Positions 7,119 through 17,625 are shown, counted from the stretch's first letter. The stretch is 42,423 bases of DNA from Oscillospiraceae bacterium (GCA_022650455.1 JALCPO010000011.1:1-42423); one strand, 5' to 3'. A program made the numbers and translations. Notes: generated by a model from the letters alone, not told the origin.

Positions 7119-9785
7119 TTATTTCGCTGCCTTCGTCCTCTTGTCCTTGATGGCGGCCTGTGCCGCGGCAAGACGGGCAATCGGCACGCGGTACGGCGAG
7201 CAGGAGACATAGTCGAGGCCGGCGAAATGGCAGAACTCGACGGAAGACGGGTCGCCGCCGTGTTCGCCGCAGATGCCGAGGTGGATGTCCGGCCTGGTGG
7301 CGCGTCCGTCCTTTACGGCCATCTGAATCAGCTTGCCCACGCCGACCTGGTCGAGGTGCGCGAACGGATCGGATTCGTAGATCTTCTTCTCATAGTACGA
7401 GTCGAGGAACTTCCCGGCGTCGTCGCGGCTGAAGCCGAAGGTCATCTGCGTCAGGTCGTTCGTGCCGAAGCTGAAGAACTCGGCTTCCTTCGCAAGGTCG
7501 CCCGCAGTCAGGGCCGCGCGCGGAAGCTCGATCATGATGCCGATCTGGTACTTCATCTTCACGCCCGCGTCGGCAATCAGCTTATCGGCTGTGGCAACAA
7601 TGGTGCTCTTCACATATTTCAGCTCTTTGAGCTCGCCCACCAGCGGGATCATGATGCGCGGCTCGATGTTGTATCCCGGATGCGCCTTGTTGACGTTGAT
7701 GGCGGCGTTGATGACGGCCGTCGTCTGCATTTCGGCGATCTCAGGATAGGTGACGCACAGACGGCAGCCGCGGTGGCCCATCATCGGGTTGAACTCGTGC
7801 AGGCTGGCGATGACGTCCTTGAGGTGCCCGACGGTGATGCCGAGCTCGCCGGCGATCTCCTTAATGTCGGCTTCCTTGGTCGGCAGGAATTCGTGGAGCG
7901 GCGGATCGAGGAAGCGGATGACGACCGGGCGCCCTTCCATGGCGGTGTAAAGGCCCTCAAAGTCGCCCTGCTGGTAAGGCATGATCTTGGCGAGGGCCTT
8001 TCTGCGCTCTTCGGTCGTCTCGGCGACGATCATTTCGCGCATGGCCTTGATGCGGGTTCCCTCGAAGAACATGTGCTCGGTGCGGGTGAGGCCGATGCCC
8101 TCCGCGCCGAACTGGCGGGCCTGCTTCGCGTCGCGCGGGGTGTCCGCGTTGGTGAAGACCTGCAGCCTGCGGACCTTATCCGCCCACGCCATGTAACGGC
8201 CGAAGTTGCCGGAAATGGTGGCCGGAACGGTCGGAATGGCGGCGTCGTAGACGTTGCCGGTGGAGCCGTCGATGGAGATATAGTCGCCCTCTTTAATGGT
8301 TTTGCCCGCGAGGGTGAACTGCTTTTTGTCGTAGTCGACGACGATGTCTCCGCAGCCGGACACGCAGCAGGTGCCCATGCCGCGCGCGACAACGGCGGCG
8401 TGCGAGGTCATGCCGCCGCGCACCGTGAGGATTCCCTGGGCGGAAGCCATGCCCTCAATGTCTTCCGGGGAAGTCTCCAGGCGGACGAGGACGACCTTTT
8501 CGCCCTTCTTCGCCCACGCCTTCGCATCGTCGGCGCTGAACACGGCCTTGCCGCAGGCAGCGCCCGGGGAAGCCGCGAGGCCGTGGCCGATCGCCTTGAC
8601 CTTTTTCAAGGCTTCGGCGTCGAACTGCGGGTGCAGCAGGGCGTCGAGCTGTTTCGGCTCCACGCGCAGGACGGCTTCCTCTTCGTCGATCATGCCCTCG
8701 TCCACGAGGTCGCACGCGATCTTCAGGGCCGCCTGGGCGGTGCGTTTGCCGTTACGGGTCTGCAGCATGAACAGGTGGCCGTCCTCGATGGTGAACTCCA
8801 TGTCCTGCATGTCCTTGAAATGGTTTTCCAGCCGGGTGGCAATGTCGGAGAACTGGTCGTACACTTCCGGCATCTGATCCTTCAGGTGGCTGATGGGGGA
8901 CGGCGTGCGGACGCCGGCGACAACGTCCTCGCCCTGCGCGTTGATGAGGTATTCGCCGAACAGCTTCTTTTCGCCCGTCGCCGGGTTTCGGGTGAACGCG
9001 ACGCCCGTGCCGGAATGGTCGCCGGAGTTGCCGAACGCCATCTGCTGGACGTTGACGGCGGTGCCCCACTCGTACGGGATCTCGTTCATCTTGCGGTAAA
9101 CGTTCGCGCGCGGGTTGTCCCAGCTGCGGAAAACAGCCTTCACCGCTTCGATGAGCTGCTCCTTGGGGTCCTGCGGGAACGCCTTGTGCTCGTTGTCCTC
9201 ATAGATTTTCTTGAAAATTCCGACCAGCTTTTTCAGGTCGTCTGCGGTCAGGTCGATGTCGTTCTTAACGCCCTTCTCGGCCTTGAGCTTGTCGATCTCG
9301 TCCTCAAACAGGCTCTTGGAAACGCCCATGACAACGTCCGAAAACATCTGGACGAAACGGCGGTAACTGTCGTAAGCAAAACGAGGGTTTTTGGTCTTTC
9401 CGGCCAGGCCTTCCACGGACTCGTCGTTCAGGCCCAGGTTCAGGATGGTGTCCATCATGCCGGGCATGGACTGCCGTGCGCCGGAGCGGACGGAAACCAG
9501 AAGCGGGTTGCTGTTGTCGCCGAAAGTCTTTCCGGTGATCTTCTCAAGGCCCTTCATATGCTCGAAGATGTCCTTCTGGATCTCCGCATTGATCTGCCGG
9601 CCGTCCGTGTAATACTGGGTGCAGGCATCGGTCGTAATGGTAAAGCCCTGCGGCACCGGCATCCCGGCCGCGGTCATTTCCGCCAGGCCGGCGCCTTTGC
9701 CGCCCAGAATATTCTTCATCGTGGTCATGTCGCCGCGAAAGGCCTTGCTGCCCTCGGTGAAGTAGTACAGGTACTTACGACTCAT
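7119..9785 (-). CDS. ppdK: Pyruvate, phosphate dikinase
   Basis: PPDK interconverts pyruvate, ATP and Pi with PEP, AMP and PPi. In many Clostridia it works beside or instead of pyruvate kinase. 888 residues, the usual size. Of two near-adjacent ATGs I choose the second (9785), 8 nt from AGGAGG; the first is only 2 nt away. The N-terminal ATP-grasp domain begins with NILGGKGAGLAEM and has SVRSGARQSMPGMMDTILNLG. The phosphohistidine domain has GGMTSHAAVVARGMG (about residue 458-472). The C-terminal PEP/pyruvate barrel has GLTRTEHMFFE, GTNDLTQMTFGFSRDD and CGEHGGDPSSV. It is probably monocistronic or leaks into the small membrane protein gene past its terminator. Confidence 0.97.
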   Translation of the reverse strand: MSRKYLYYFTEGSKAFRGDMTTMKNILGGKGAGLAEMTAAGMPVPQGFTITTDACTQYYTDGRQINAEIQKDIFEHMKGLEKITGKTFGDNSNPLLVSVRSGARQSMPGMMDTILNLGLNDESVEGLAGKTKNPRFAYDSYRRFVQMFSDVVMGVSKSLFEDEIDKLKAEKGVKNDIDLTADDLKKLVGIFKKIYEDNEHKAFPQDPKEQLIEAVKAVFRSWDNPRANVYRKMNEIPYEWGTAVNVQQMAFGNSGDHSGTGVAFTRNPATGEKKLFGEYLINAQGEDVVAGVRTPSPISHLKDQMPEVYDQFSDIATRLENHFKDMQDMEFTIEDGHLFMLQTRNGKRTAQAALKIACDLVDEGMIDEEEAVLRVEPKQLDALLHPQFDAEALKKVKAIGHGLAASPGAACGKAVFSADDAKAWAKKGEKVVLVRLETSPEDIEGMASAQGILTVRGGMTSHAAVVARGMGTCCVSGCGDIVVDYDKKQFTLAGKTIKEGDYISIDGSTGNVYDAAIPTVPATISGNFGRYMAWADKVRRLQVFTNADTPRDAKQARQFGAEGIGLTRTEHMFFEGTRIKAMREMIVAETTEERRKALAKIMPYQQGDFEGLYTAMEGRPVVIRFLDPPLHEFLPTKEADIKEIAGELGITVGHLKDVIASLHEFNPMMGHRGCRLCVTYPEIAEMQTTAVINAAINVNKAHPGYNIEPRIMIPLVGELKELKYVKSTIVATADKLIADAGVKMKYQIGIMIELPRAALTAGDLAKEAEFFSFGTNDLTQMTFGFSRDDAGKFLDSYYEKKIYESDPFAHLDQVGVGKLIQMAVKDGRATRPDIHLGICGEHGGDPSSVEFCHFAGLDYVSCSPYRVPIARLAAAQAAIKDKRTKAAK

Positions 9786-10080
9786 AAACATTACCTCCTA
9801 TAAAATGTATGAAACTGGGACTAAAAAATTTTTAATGAGCATTATAGTGTTTGTCCGCAGACGAACGCTCAAAAGGTATTATAACAAATCGCAGGCGCAA
9901 AAGCTATATTATTTTGCAAAAGTTTGTACCGGAATATAAAAAATTCCCTTGAACTTCAAAAACGTTCTTCCTCATTTTACAAAACGCCCTGAATTTTAAC
10001 ATTTGGCTTGAAAAAACAAATTTATATGAGATAATAGAAAGGGAAATTCAGCAGCGGTTTTAAGTTATGGAGGAAATAGA
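9786..10080. promoter_or_regulatory. Divergent promoter region of ppdK (minus) and the glmU-like gene (plus)
   Basis: This is an AT-rich 295-bp gap. For the plus-strand genes: TTGAAA (10008-10013), a 16-bp spacer, GATAAT (10030-10035), then GGAGG 7 nt before the ATG at 10081. For ppdK two TATAAT boxes occur in minus orientation, at 9841-9846 and 9878-9883, but neither has a convincing -35. Nothing else is recognisable here. Confidence 0.6.
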
Positions 10081-11103
10081 ATGTCTCAGCAGAACTGTGC
10101 CGTCATCCTTGCCGGCGGCGAGGGGAAGCGGATGAAGCAGGACCGCCCGAAATGTCTTTCGCCGGTCCTGTTCAAGCCGATGCTCCAGTGGGTGCTGGAC
10201 GCCGCCCGCGGCGCGCGGATCAAAAGGATCTGCGTGGTGACCGGGTTCCTGCGCGAACAGGTGGACGCCTACCTTGCGGAGCACGACCCCCATGTTGTTT
10301 CGGTCTTCCAGCCGGAGCGCAAGGGCACCGGGCACGCCGTGATGATGGCGGCCGATTTTTTGCGCTCGGAAGCGGCCGGGGCGGACGTGCTGGTCCTGAA
10401 CGGGGACGCGCCGTTCCTCGGCTCCGCCACCATTCAAAAGGCTTTCCGCGAACACCGGGAAAAGGGAAACTCCGTCACGGTGATTTCCGCGCTTCTGGAC
10501 AACCCCGCGGGCTACGGACGCATCATCCGCTCCGGCGGGGACGGGCAGCTGCGCGCCATTGTGGAGGAAAAGGACGCTTCGCCGCAGGAGCGCGCGGTCA
10601 GAGAGGTCAACTCCGGCGCGTTCTGGTTCCGCACGGACGACCTTCTGGCCACCCTGCCGCGGCTTCGGAACGGCAACGCGCAGGGGGAATACTACCTGAC
10701 GGACGCCGTGGAACTGCTGATCGCGCAGGGCAAACGGGCCGGGGCGTGCGCCGCCGGAAGCGCGAACGCGGTGAAGGGCGCGAACGACTGCCGGCAGCTC
10801 CGCGAGCTGAACGCCATCGCGCGGGACGCGGTTCTGGACGCGCACCTGCGCGCGGGGGTCGAGATCCCGTGCACGGACGGCGTGATCGTCGGCCCCGACG
10901 TCACCATCGGCCGGAACTGCACCGTGCTCCCCGGTACCATCCTGCGCGGGCGCACCGCGCTCGGGGACGGCTGCACCGTAGGGCCGGGCACCGTGCTGGA
11001 AGACTGCGCCGTCGGCGCGGGGGCGGTCCTCGACAGCGTGAGGGGACGGGGATGCACCGTCGCGCCCAACGAAAATCCCGTGCCGTTCACGGTCCTGCGC
11101 TGA
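10081..11103 (+). CDS. Short GlmU-like UDP-GlcNAc pyrophosphorylase lacking most of the acetyltransferase domain
   Basis: 340 residues, against ~455 for bifunctional GlmU. The N-terminal nucleotidyltransferase domain is complete: LAGGEGKRMKQDRPK (the G-x-G-T/K-R loop), GTGHAVMMA, VLNGDAPFL (metal Asp), NPAGYGRIIR, EVNSGAFWF, QGEYYLTD. This half makes UDP-GlcNAc from UTP and GlcNAc-1-P. The left-handed beta-helix begins near residue 255 (GVIVGPDVTIGRNCTVLPG) but ends after about four coils; the part that carries the acetyl-CoA and glucosamine-1-P residues in GlmU is missing. The frame is clean and the next gene is 87 bp away, so this looks like a stable short form. It precedes prs, as glmU does in Bacillus. 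Confidence 0.85.
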   Translation: MSQQNCAVILAGGEGKRMKQDRPKCLSPVLFKPMLQWVLDAARGARIKRICVVTGFLREQVDAYLAEHDPHVVSVFQPERKGTGHAVMMAADFLRSEAAGADVLVLNGDAPFLGSATIQKAFREHREKGNSVTVISALLDNPAGYGRIIRSGGDGQLRAIVEEKDASPQERAVREVNSGAFWFRTDDLLATLPRLRNGNAQGEYYLTDAVELLIAQGKRAGACAAGSANAVKGANDCRQLRELNAIARDAVLDAHLRAGVEIPCTDGVIVGPDVTIGRNCTVLPGTILRGRTALGDGCTVGPGTVLEDCAVGAGAVLDSVRGRGCTVAPNENPVPFTVLR

Positions 11104-11124
11104 ACGGATTCCCACCGCAAAACA

Positions 11125-11142
11125 CGGGCGGCGCGCCGCCCG
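11125..11142. repeat. 18-bp perfect GC palindrome between the glmU-like gene and prs
   Basis: A perfect 18-bp palindrome (CGGGCGGCG and its complement). No T tract follows, so it is not a standard terminator; it may act as an RNA stability hairpin. Little more can be said. Confidence 0.5.
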
Positions 11143-11190
11143 AACCCGGAACAAAGTTCCGCCAATATTTTTAGGGGGATTATTAAGGAA

Positions 11191-12147
<957 letters not shown>

Positions 12148-12265
12148 GCGGGCCGGAAAACAGCAGAGAACGAAAAAACGAAACAGGAAACCGCCGGGCG
12201 GGATGGAGCGATCCATTCCGCCATAAGGCGTGTCCTGCAAAGGTGTGAAAAAGCGGAGGGGTTAC

Positions 12266-12871
12266 ATGCGGAATCTGTTCCAAAAAAGGGAAGGGGCGGC
12301 GGGCCCCGTCGAGTTCCTGATCGCGGGCCTGGGCAACCCCGGCGCGCAGTACGAGGGGACGCGGCACAACGCCGGATTCATGGCGCTGGACTACATTGCG
12401 GAACAGGCGGGCGCGAAAGTGAACCGGCTCAAATTCCAGGGGCTGTGCGGAACCGCCGTGATCGGCGGGAAAAAAGTGCTGCTGCTGAAGCCTTCCACCT
12501 ACATGAACCTCAGCGGCCGGAGCGTGGTCGAGGCGATGAACTTCTACAAACTGCCGCCCGAACGGGTCATTGTGATCTACGACGACATCTCGTTCCCGCC
12601 CGGAAAGCTCCGCATCCGCCTGAAAGGCAGCGACGGCGGCCAGAACGGGATGAAAAACATCATCTGCCTTTCCGGGAAGGACACGTTCCCGCGCATCCGG
12701 CTTGGCACCGGGGACCGGCCCGACCACCGGATGGACCTTGCGGACTGGGTGCTCTCCCGCTTTTCGGAGGACGAGCTGCGGCTGTTCCGCGGGGCGGTGG
12801 AGCACGCGGGCGACGCCGTGGAGCTGCTGGTGCAGGGCCGGGCGGACGAAGCCATGAACCGCTTCAATTAG
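12266..12871 (+). CDS. pth: Peptidyl-tRNA hydrolase
   Basis: Pth releases peptides from peptidyl-tRNA that has dropped off ribosomes. 201 residues from the ATG at 12266 (GGAGGGG a few bases upstream); an earlier in-frame start at 12230 would place that site inside the gene. Motifs: AGLGNPGAQYEGTRHNAGF with catalytic His34 and Asn24, KPSTYMNLSGRSV, the catalytic Asp in VIYDDISFPPGKLRIR and GSDGGQNGMKNI. Compared with typical Pth, the protein has ~14 extra residues (RNLFQKREGAAGP) before the first strand. It lies 118 bp after prs. Confidence 0.95.
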   Translation: MRNLFQKREGAAGPVEFLIAGLGNPGAQYEGTRHNAGFMALDYIAEQAGAKVNRLKFQGLCGTAVIGGKKVLLLKPSTYMNLSGRSVVEAMNFYKLPPERVIVIYDDISFPPGKLRIRLKGSDGGQNGMKNIICLSGKDTFPRIRLGTGDRPDHRMDLADWVLSRFSEDELRLFRGAVEHAGDAVELLVQGRADEAMNRFN

Positions 12872-12880
12872 CCGGCGCAC

Positions 12881-12971
12881 CGCCGTTTCTTTTCGCCCGC
12901 CCTTTCTTCGCAAAGAAAAGGGCGGAGACAAAAGCGGCGCGGCACCGGATGCGGCGCCGCGCCGCAAGGAG
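12881..12971. other. Two tandem hairpins between pth and mfd
   Basis: Hairpin 1: 12897-12908 pairs with 12913-12925 (12 bp with one bulged base, loop of 4), and the flanks CGCCG/CGGCG can extend it. Hairpin 2: a perfect 10-bp stem of GCGGCGCGGC with its complement (about 12934-12966). Neither is followed by a T tract on either strand, so transcription of mfd from upstream is not obviously blocked. They may be a remnant of a short palindromic repeat, or they may set mRNA stability. Confidence 0.5.
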
Positions 12972-12977
12972 AGTTTC

Positions 12978-15900
12978 ATGGAATTCCTCAACAGCGCAAT
13001 CGGCGGCCTGAAAGAATTCGCCGCCCTGGAGTCGGCGGTGCGCGGGCGAAGGCTGCCCGCGGCGGTCACCGGCGTGGCCGGCGTCCACAAGGCCAACATC
13101 ATCTATTCGCTCTGCTCCCGGCTCGGGCGCAGGGCTTTTGTCGTGACCGGCGACGAGCCGGAAGCGAACCGCCTCTGCTCCGACCTGACCGCCATGGGGC
13201 TCCGGACCCTGTTCTACCCGTTCCGGGATTTTTCGTTCCGGGACACGGAGGGAAGCTCCCACGAATACGAGCACCAGCGGATCCTCGCGCTGACCTCGCT
13301 GCTGAACGGCGGGTGCGGCGCGGTCGTCTGCTGCATCGACGCGGCCCTGCAGCTCACCGTCCCCCCCTCGGAGCTGAAGCGGCGCACCGTCACGCTCAAA
13401 AGGGGGATGAACGTCCCGATGGAAAAAGCGCTGGGCGTTCTTTCCGCCTGCGGCTACGAACAGGCGGGGCAGATCGACGGGCCGGGGCAGTACTCCCGGC
13501 GCGGCGGCATCCTCGACTTTTTTCCGCCCGGCCTGCCGGCCCCGGTGCGGGCCGAGTTCTTCGGCAACGAGATCGACACGCTCTCGCTGTTCGACCCCAT
13601 GACGCAGCGCCGCACCGAGACGGTGGAAAGCGTGACCGTCTCCCCGGCGGCGGAAGCCCTTGTGGCCGACCCGCGGGGGCTGGCGGAAAAGATCGACGCG
13701 CTTGCCTCCAGGCTGCGCGGAAAAACCGCCCCGGCGGCGCGGGCCGTGCTGAGCCGGGAATCCGACAAGCTGAAAAGCGGCCTGCCCCTCGGCGACGCGG
13801 ACAAATACCTGCCCGTCCTGTACGGCGGGAAAACGGCCACGCTGTTCGACTACCTGGACAACGCCATGCTCCTGTTCGCGAGCGAGCCGGTCAAGTCGCG
13901 CGAGCGGATGCGCAGCGCCCTGTGGCAGTGGGGCGAGGATCTCAAAGACTACCTTGCCGACGGCACGCTCTGCCGCACGCTGGACACCTACGGCCGGGAC
14001 TGGGCCTACGCGCTGGACCGGTTTGAACAGCGGGGCGCCGTTTACCTGGACACCTTCGTCCACGGCGGCTACGACACGCCGGTCCGCACCGTGCTGAACC
14101 TGACCGCGCGCCAGCTTTCCACCTGGAACGGCAGCATGGAGCTGCTGACGGAAGACCTGAAGAACATGCTGGAAAACAAGTGGGCCTGCGCTGTGCTGGC
14201 CGGGAACGAGCGCTCGGCGAAAACGGTCGCCGACGACCTGCGCGCCCGGAACGTCAACGCGGCCTATGTGGAGCGCCCGCGGGAGATCGAGCGCGGCGAG
14301 GTGGTCGTGACCCCCGGCTCCCTTTCGGGGGGGCTCGAATACCCCGGCGCGTTCTTCGGCCTCATCACCCGCGGCCGCACGGCGTCGCCCAAGACGAAAC
14401 GGGCGAAAAAAGCCAGGACCGGGCAGGAGATCACCGACATCTCCGACCTTTCGCCCGGCGACTACATCGTGCACGCCACGCACGGCATCGGCGTGTTCGA
14501 AGGGATCCGCAAGATCGACATGCACGGCGTGGTGAAGGACTACATCCAGGTGAAGTACGCGCGGGGCGACACGCTCTACGTGCCCGTCACCCAGCTCGAC
14601 ATGGTCTCGAAGTACATCGGCCCGCGCGAGGACGCGAACGTGAGGCTGAACCGCCTCGGCGGCGCCGACTGGCAGAAGGCGAAGGCGAAGGTGCGCCGCG
14701 CCGTCAAGGACATCGCCAAGGACCTGATCAAGCTGTACGCCGAGCGGATGAACACGAAGGGCCACTCCTTCCCGCCGGACACCGACTGGCAGCACGACTT
14801 TGAATCCCACTTTGAATTTGAGGAGACGGAGGACCAGCTCCGCTGCATCGACGAGATCAAGAAAGACATGGAGCGGGACGTCCCGATGGACCGCCTGCTG
14901 TGCGGGGACGTGGGCTTCGGCAAAACGGAGGTCGCCCTGCGCGCCGCGTTCAAATGCGTGACGGACGGCAGGCAGTGCGCCATGCTCGTCCCCACGACCA
15001 TCCTCGCGTGGCAGCACTACCAAACCATCACCCGGCGCATGGAAGGGTTTCCCGTGCGGGTGGAACTCCTTTCGCGCTTCCGCACCCCGAAGCAGCAGGA
15101 CGACATCGTCCGCAGGCTCAGGCGCGGCGAGATCGACATGGTCGTCGGCACGCACCGTCTGATCTCCCAGGACGTGGAATTCCGCAACCTGGGGCTCATG
15201 ATCGTGGACGAGGAGCAGCGCTTCGGCGTCGCCCAGAAGGAAAAGCTGAAAAAGAAGCACAAAAACGTCGACGTGCTCACGCTCTCCGCGACGCCGATCC
15301 CGCGCACGCTGAACATGGCGCTTTCCGGCATCCGCGACATGAGCGTCATTGAGGAGGCGCCGCACGACCGCCACCCGGTGCAGACCTACGTTCTGGAACA
15401 CGACGACGGCATCATCAACGAGGCCATCCGGCGCGAGCTGCGCCGCGGCGGGCAGGTCTACTACCTGCACAACGACGTGGCCACCATTGAGCGGACGGCC
15501 GCCCGCATCCAGGCTGCGGTGCCCGAGGCGAAGGTGGGTTTCGGGCACGGGAAGATGAGCGAGCAGGAGCTTTCCGAAGTGTGGCGGAAGCTCATCGAAC
15601 AGGAGATCGACGTGCTCGTCTGCACCACCATCATCGAGACCGGCGTGGACGTCCCGAACGTCAACACGCTCATCATCGACAATGCGGACCACATGGGCCT
15701 TTCGCAGCTCCATCAGATCCGCGGACGGGTGGGGCGCTCCTCCCGGCGCGCCTACGCCTACCTGACCTTCAAGCGGAACAAGGTGCTGACGGAAATCGCC
15801 CAGAAACGCCTTTCGGCCATCCGCCAGTTCACGGAATTCGGCTCCGGGTTCAAAATCGCCATGCGGGACATGGAGATCCGCGGCGCGGGCAACATCCTGG

Positions 15901-16505
15901 GCGGGGAGCAGCACGGCCACATGGAGGCCGTCGGCTACGACATGTACCTGCACCTGCTCTCCGAGGCGATCCGCCGGGAAAAGGGCGAGGCCGTGCGGGA
16001 ATACGGCGAGGAATGCCTCGTGGACCTGCAGGTGCAGGCGCATATCCCGGAGGACTACATCACGGACCTCAGCCAGCGGCTGGACATCTACCGCCGCATC
16101 GCGGACATCCGCATGCAGGAGGACGCCCTCGACGTGACCGACGAGCTCATCGACCGCTTCGGCGACCCGCCCGCCAGCGTGAACGGCCTCGTGCAGGTCG
16201 CCCTGCTGCGCAACCGGGCCTCCCGGCTCGGGATCCGCGAGATCAAGCAGCAGAACGGCAGACTGCTCCTGTTCCGCGACGGCTTCGACATGAAGCGCGT
16301 TGCCGCGCTCATCGCCGCCATGCGCGGCCGGGTGATGCTCAACGCCGGCGCCAGGCCGTACGTCAGCGTGAAAGTGCCGGACGGCGCGGAACCGCTCGAC
16401 GTGCTGGAGCAGACGCTCGCGCTCCTGGGCGGGCCGGAAAGCCGGGAAGCGGATGATTCGCAGGCGACAAAAAATCATGGACAGCCGCCCGGAAAAAGTG
16501 TATAA
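12978..16505 (+). CDS. mfd: Transcription-repair coupling factor
   Basis: Mfd removes RNA polymerase stalled at DNA damage and recruits UvrA. 1175 residues, full length. Order: a UvrB-like module (residues ~1-330, with YSRRGGILDFFPPG), the CarD-like RNA-polymerase-interacting domain (~485-560, SPGDYIVHATHGIGVFEG), the RecG-like translocase with Walker A CGDVGFGKTEVAL (~641), DEEQRFG (~744), LSATPIPRTLNMAL and HQIRGRVGRSSRRAYAYL, and the C-terminal TRCF domain (~1010-1130, with DLSQRLDIYRRIA). The ATG at 12978 is preceded by AAGGAGAG. The promoter of the next gene lies in its last codons. Confidence 0.97.
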   Translation: MEFLNSAIGGLKEFAALESAVRGRRLPAAVTGVAGVHKANIIYSLCSRLGRRAFVVTGDEPEANRLCSDLTAMGLRTLFYPFRDFSFRDTEGSSHEYEHQRILALTSLLNGGCGAVVCCIDAALQLTVPPSELKRRTVTLKRGMNVPMEKALGVLSACGYEQAGQIDGPGQYSRRGGILDFFPPGLPAPVRAEFFGNEIDTLSLFDPMTQRRTETVESVTVSPAAEALVADPRGLAEKIDALASRLRGKTAPAARAVLSRESDKLKSGLPLGDADKYLPVLYGGKTATLFDYLDNAMLLFASEPVKSRERMRSALWQWGEDLKDYLADGTLCRTLDTYGRDWAYALDRFEQRGAVYLDTFVHGGYDTPVRTVLNLTARQLSTWNGSMELLTEDLKNMLENKWACAVLAGNERSAKTVADDLRARNVNAAYVERPREIERGEVVVTPGSLSGGLEYPGAFFGLITRGRTASPKTKRAKKARTGQEITDISDLSPGDYIVHATHGIGVFEGIRKIDMHGVVKDYIQVKYARGDTLYVPVTQLDMVSKYIGPREDANVRLNRLGGADWQKAKAKVRRAVKDIAKDLIKLYAERMNTKGHSFPPDTDWQHDFESHFEFEETEDQLRCIDEIKKDMERDVPMDRLLCGDVGFGKTEVALRAAFKCVTDGRQCAMLVPTTILAWQHYQTITRRMEGFPVRVELLSRFRTPKQQDDIVRRLRRGEIDMVVGTHRLISQDVEFRNLGLMIVDEEQRFGVAQKEKLKKKHKNVDVLTLSATPIPRTLNMALSGIRDMSVIEEAPHDRHPVQTYVLEHDDGIINEAIRRELRRGGQVYYLHNDVATIERTAARIQAAVPEAKVGFGHGKMSEQELSEVWRKLIEQEIDVLVCTTIIETGVDVPNVNTLIIDNADHMGLSQLHQIRGRVGRSSRRAYAYLTFKRNKVLTEIAQKRLSAIRQFTEFGSGFKIAMRDMEIRGAGNILGGEQHGHMEAVGYDMYLHLLSEAIRREKGEAVREYGEECLVDLQVQAHIPEDYITDLSQRLDIYRRIADIRMQEDALDVTDELIDRFGDPPASVNGLVQVALLRNRASRLGIREIKQQNGRLLLFRDGFDMKRVAALIAAMRGRVMLNAGARPYVSVKVPDGAEPLDVLEQTLALLGGPESREADDSQATKNHGQPPGKSV

Positions 16506-16506
16506 T
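16478..16506 (+). promoter_or_regulatory. Promoter of the PrsA/SurA-like lipoprotein gene
   Basis: TGGACA (16478-16483), a 17-bp spacer, TATAAT (16501-16506), overlapping the last mfd codons and its stop. The leader is about 60 nt. Confidence 0.7.
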
Positions 16507-16572
16507 TGCACCATGGTATCCGCGGCGGACCCGTGACAGGGCCTCCGCGGGACAAGAATCGGAGTGTGAAAG

Positions 16573-17625
16573 ATGAAATACTGGAAAAAAATAGCCGCGC
16601 TGGTTCTGGCGGCGGCTGTGTGCGCTTCCGCGGCGGGCTGCTCCGGAAGCGATAAGAGCTGGGCGGTCAAAAACGGTACCGCAACGGTGCCCATCGGAAG
16701 CTACATCTACTATCTCTACAGCGCCTACCAGGCGGCGGACAGCCAGAAAACGGATTCCAGCAAAAGCGTGCTGGACCAAAAAATCGAAAACAAGGACGCC
16801 AAAACCTGGATCCGCGAACAGGCGCTGACCTATACGAAGCAGCTGCTCCTTCTGGACCAGAAAATGAAGGACAGGAAGCTCACCCTGAGCGCCGCGGAGC
16901 AGAAATCCATGAAAAGCATGAACGACTCCGGCTGGAGCCAGGCGTCCGCGCAGATGGAGAAATTCGGGGTCGCCCAGCCGTCCTTCGAGGCGGCCTACGG
17001 CGGCGCCTTCTACAAAGAGAAAAAAATCTTCGACGCGACCTACGGCAAAGGCGGGACGAAGGCCGTCTCCGACGAGGAGCTCCGGAACTACTACACGAAG
17101 AATTACGTCGACTTCGCCTTCATCGCCTGCCCCCTGTACACCACAAACGCGCAGGGGGAATATGTGGCAACGTATTCCGCCGCCCAGAAAAAGAGCGCCG
17201 AAAAGCCCCTGAACGACTACGCCGCGCAGATCAAGGCGGGAAAAATGACCGTGCGGCAGGCGGCGGACGCCTACAAGAAAGTGCTGAAAAGCTCGGACGA
17301 CCCGCTGCACAGCGCCACGGTCAACCTGGCAACGGACACCACCTACCCCGCCGCCCTGAAAACCGCGCTGAAATCCATGAAAAACGGCGAGGTGAAAACG
17401 CTGGAGCTTTCGGACGCGCAGAGCTATCTCCTCGTGGTCAAGAACGACGTCGCCAAAGGCGCGGACGCCAAAATCAAGTCGGCGGACGAACGCGAAAGCC
17501 TGCTGACCAGCTACAAATCGGACGAATTCACAACCGCCCTGCAGAAGGAAGTCGACGCGATGTCCGGCGTCACCGTCAACGACGGCGCGATCAACTCCTA
17601 CGACCCGAAAATGTTTGCGTCCTGA
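16573..17625 (+). CDS. PrsA/SurA-like foldase lipoprotein (putative peptidylprolyl isomerase)
   Basis: 350 residues. A lipoprotein signal peptide (MKYWKKIAALVLAAAVCASAAGC) has lipobox AAGC, so Cys23 is the likely lipidated residue and the protein is anchored on the outer face of the membrane. The N-terminal part is Lys/Gln-rich and helical, as in SurA/PrsA chaperone domains (AKTWIREQALTYTKQLLLLDQKM). Then come SDEELRNYYTKNYVDFAFI and a C-terminal region resembling a parvulin domain (KNGEVKTLELSDAQSYLLVVKND). A lipoprotein of this kind often follows mfd in Clostridia. Catalytic parvulin residues are not clearly recognisable, so isomerase activity is uncertain. Confidence 0.75.
   Translation: MKYWKKIAALVLAAAVCASAAGCSGSDKSWAVKNGTATVPIGSYIYYLYSAYQAADSQKTDSSKSVLDQKIENKDAKTWIREQALTYTKQLLLLDQKMKDRKLTLSAAEQKSMKSMNDSGWSQASAQMEKFGVAQPSFEAAYGGAFYKEKKIFDATYGKGGTKAVSDEELRNYYTKNYVDFAFIACPLYTTNAQGEYVATYSAAQKKSAEKPLNDYAAQIKAGKMTVRQAADAYKKVLKSSDDPLHSATVNLATDTTYPAALKTALKSMKNGEVKTLELSDAQSYLLVVKNDVAKGADAKIKSADERESLLTSYKSDEFTTALQKEVDAMSGVTVNDGAINSYDPKMFAS

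Noticed and set aside
12864-16694. A 1276-codon open frame on the minus strand opposite mfd
   Set aside because: It is the shadow of a GC-rich gene: His/Arg/Val-rich, no family motifs, while the plus frame is unmistakable Mfd. The same holds for the long frames opposite ppdK (7227-9803), glmU-like/prs (10060-12240), nadE (20160-22835) and the phosphohexomutase (33763-36480).
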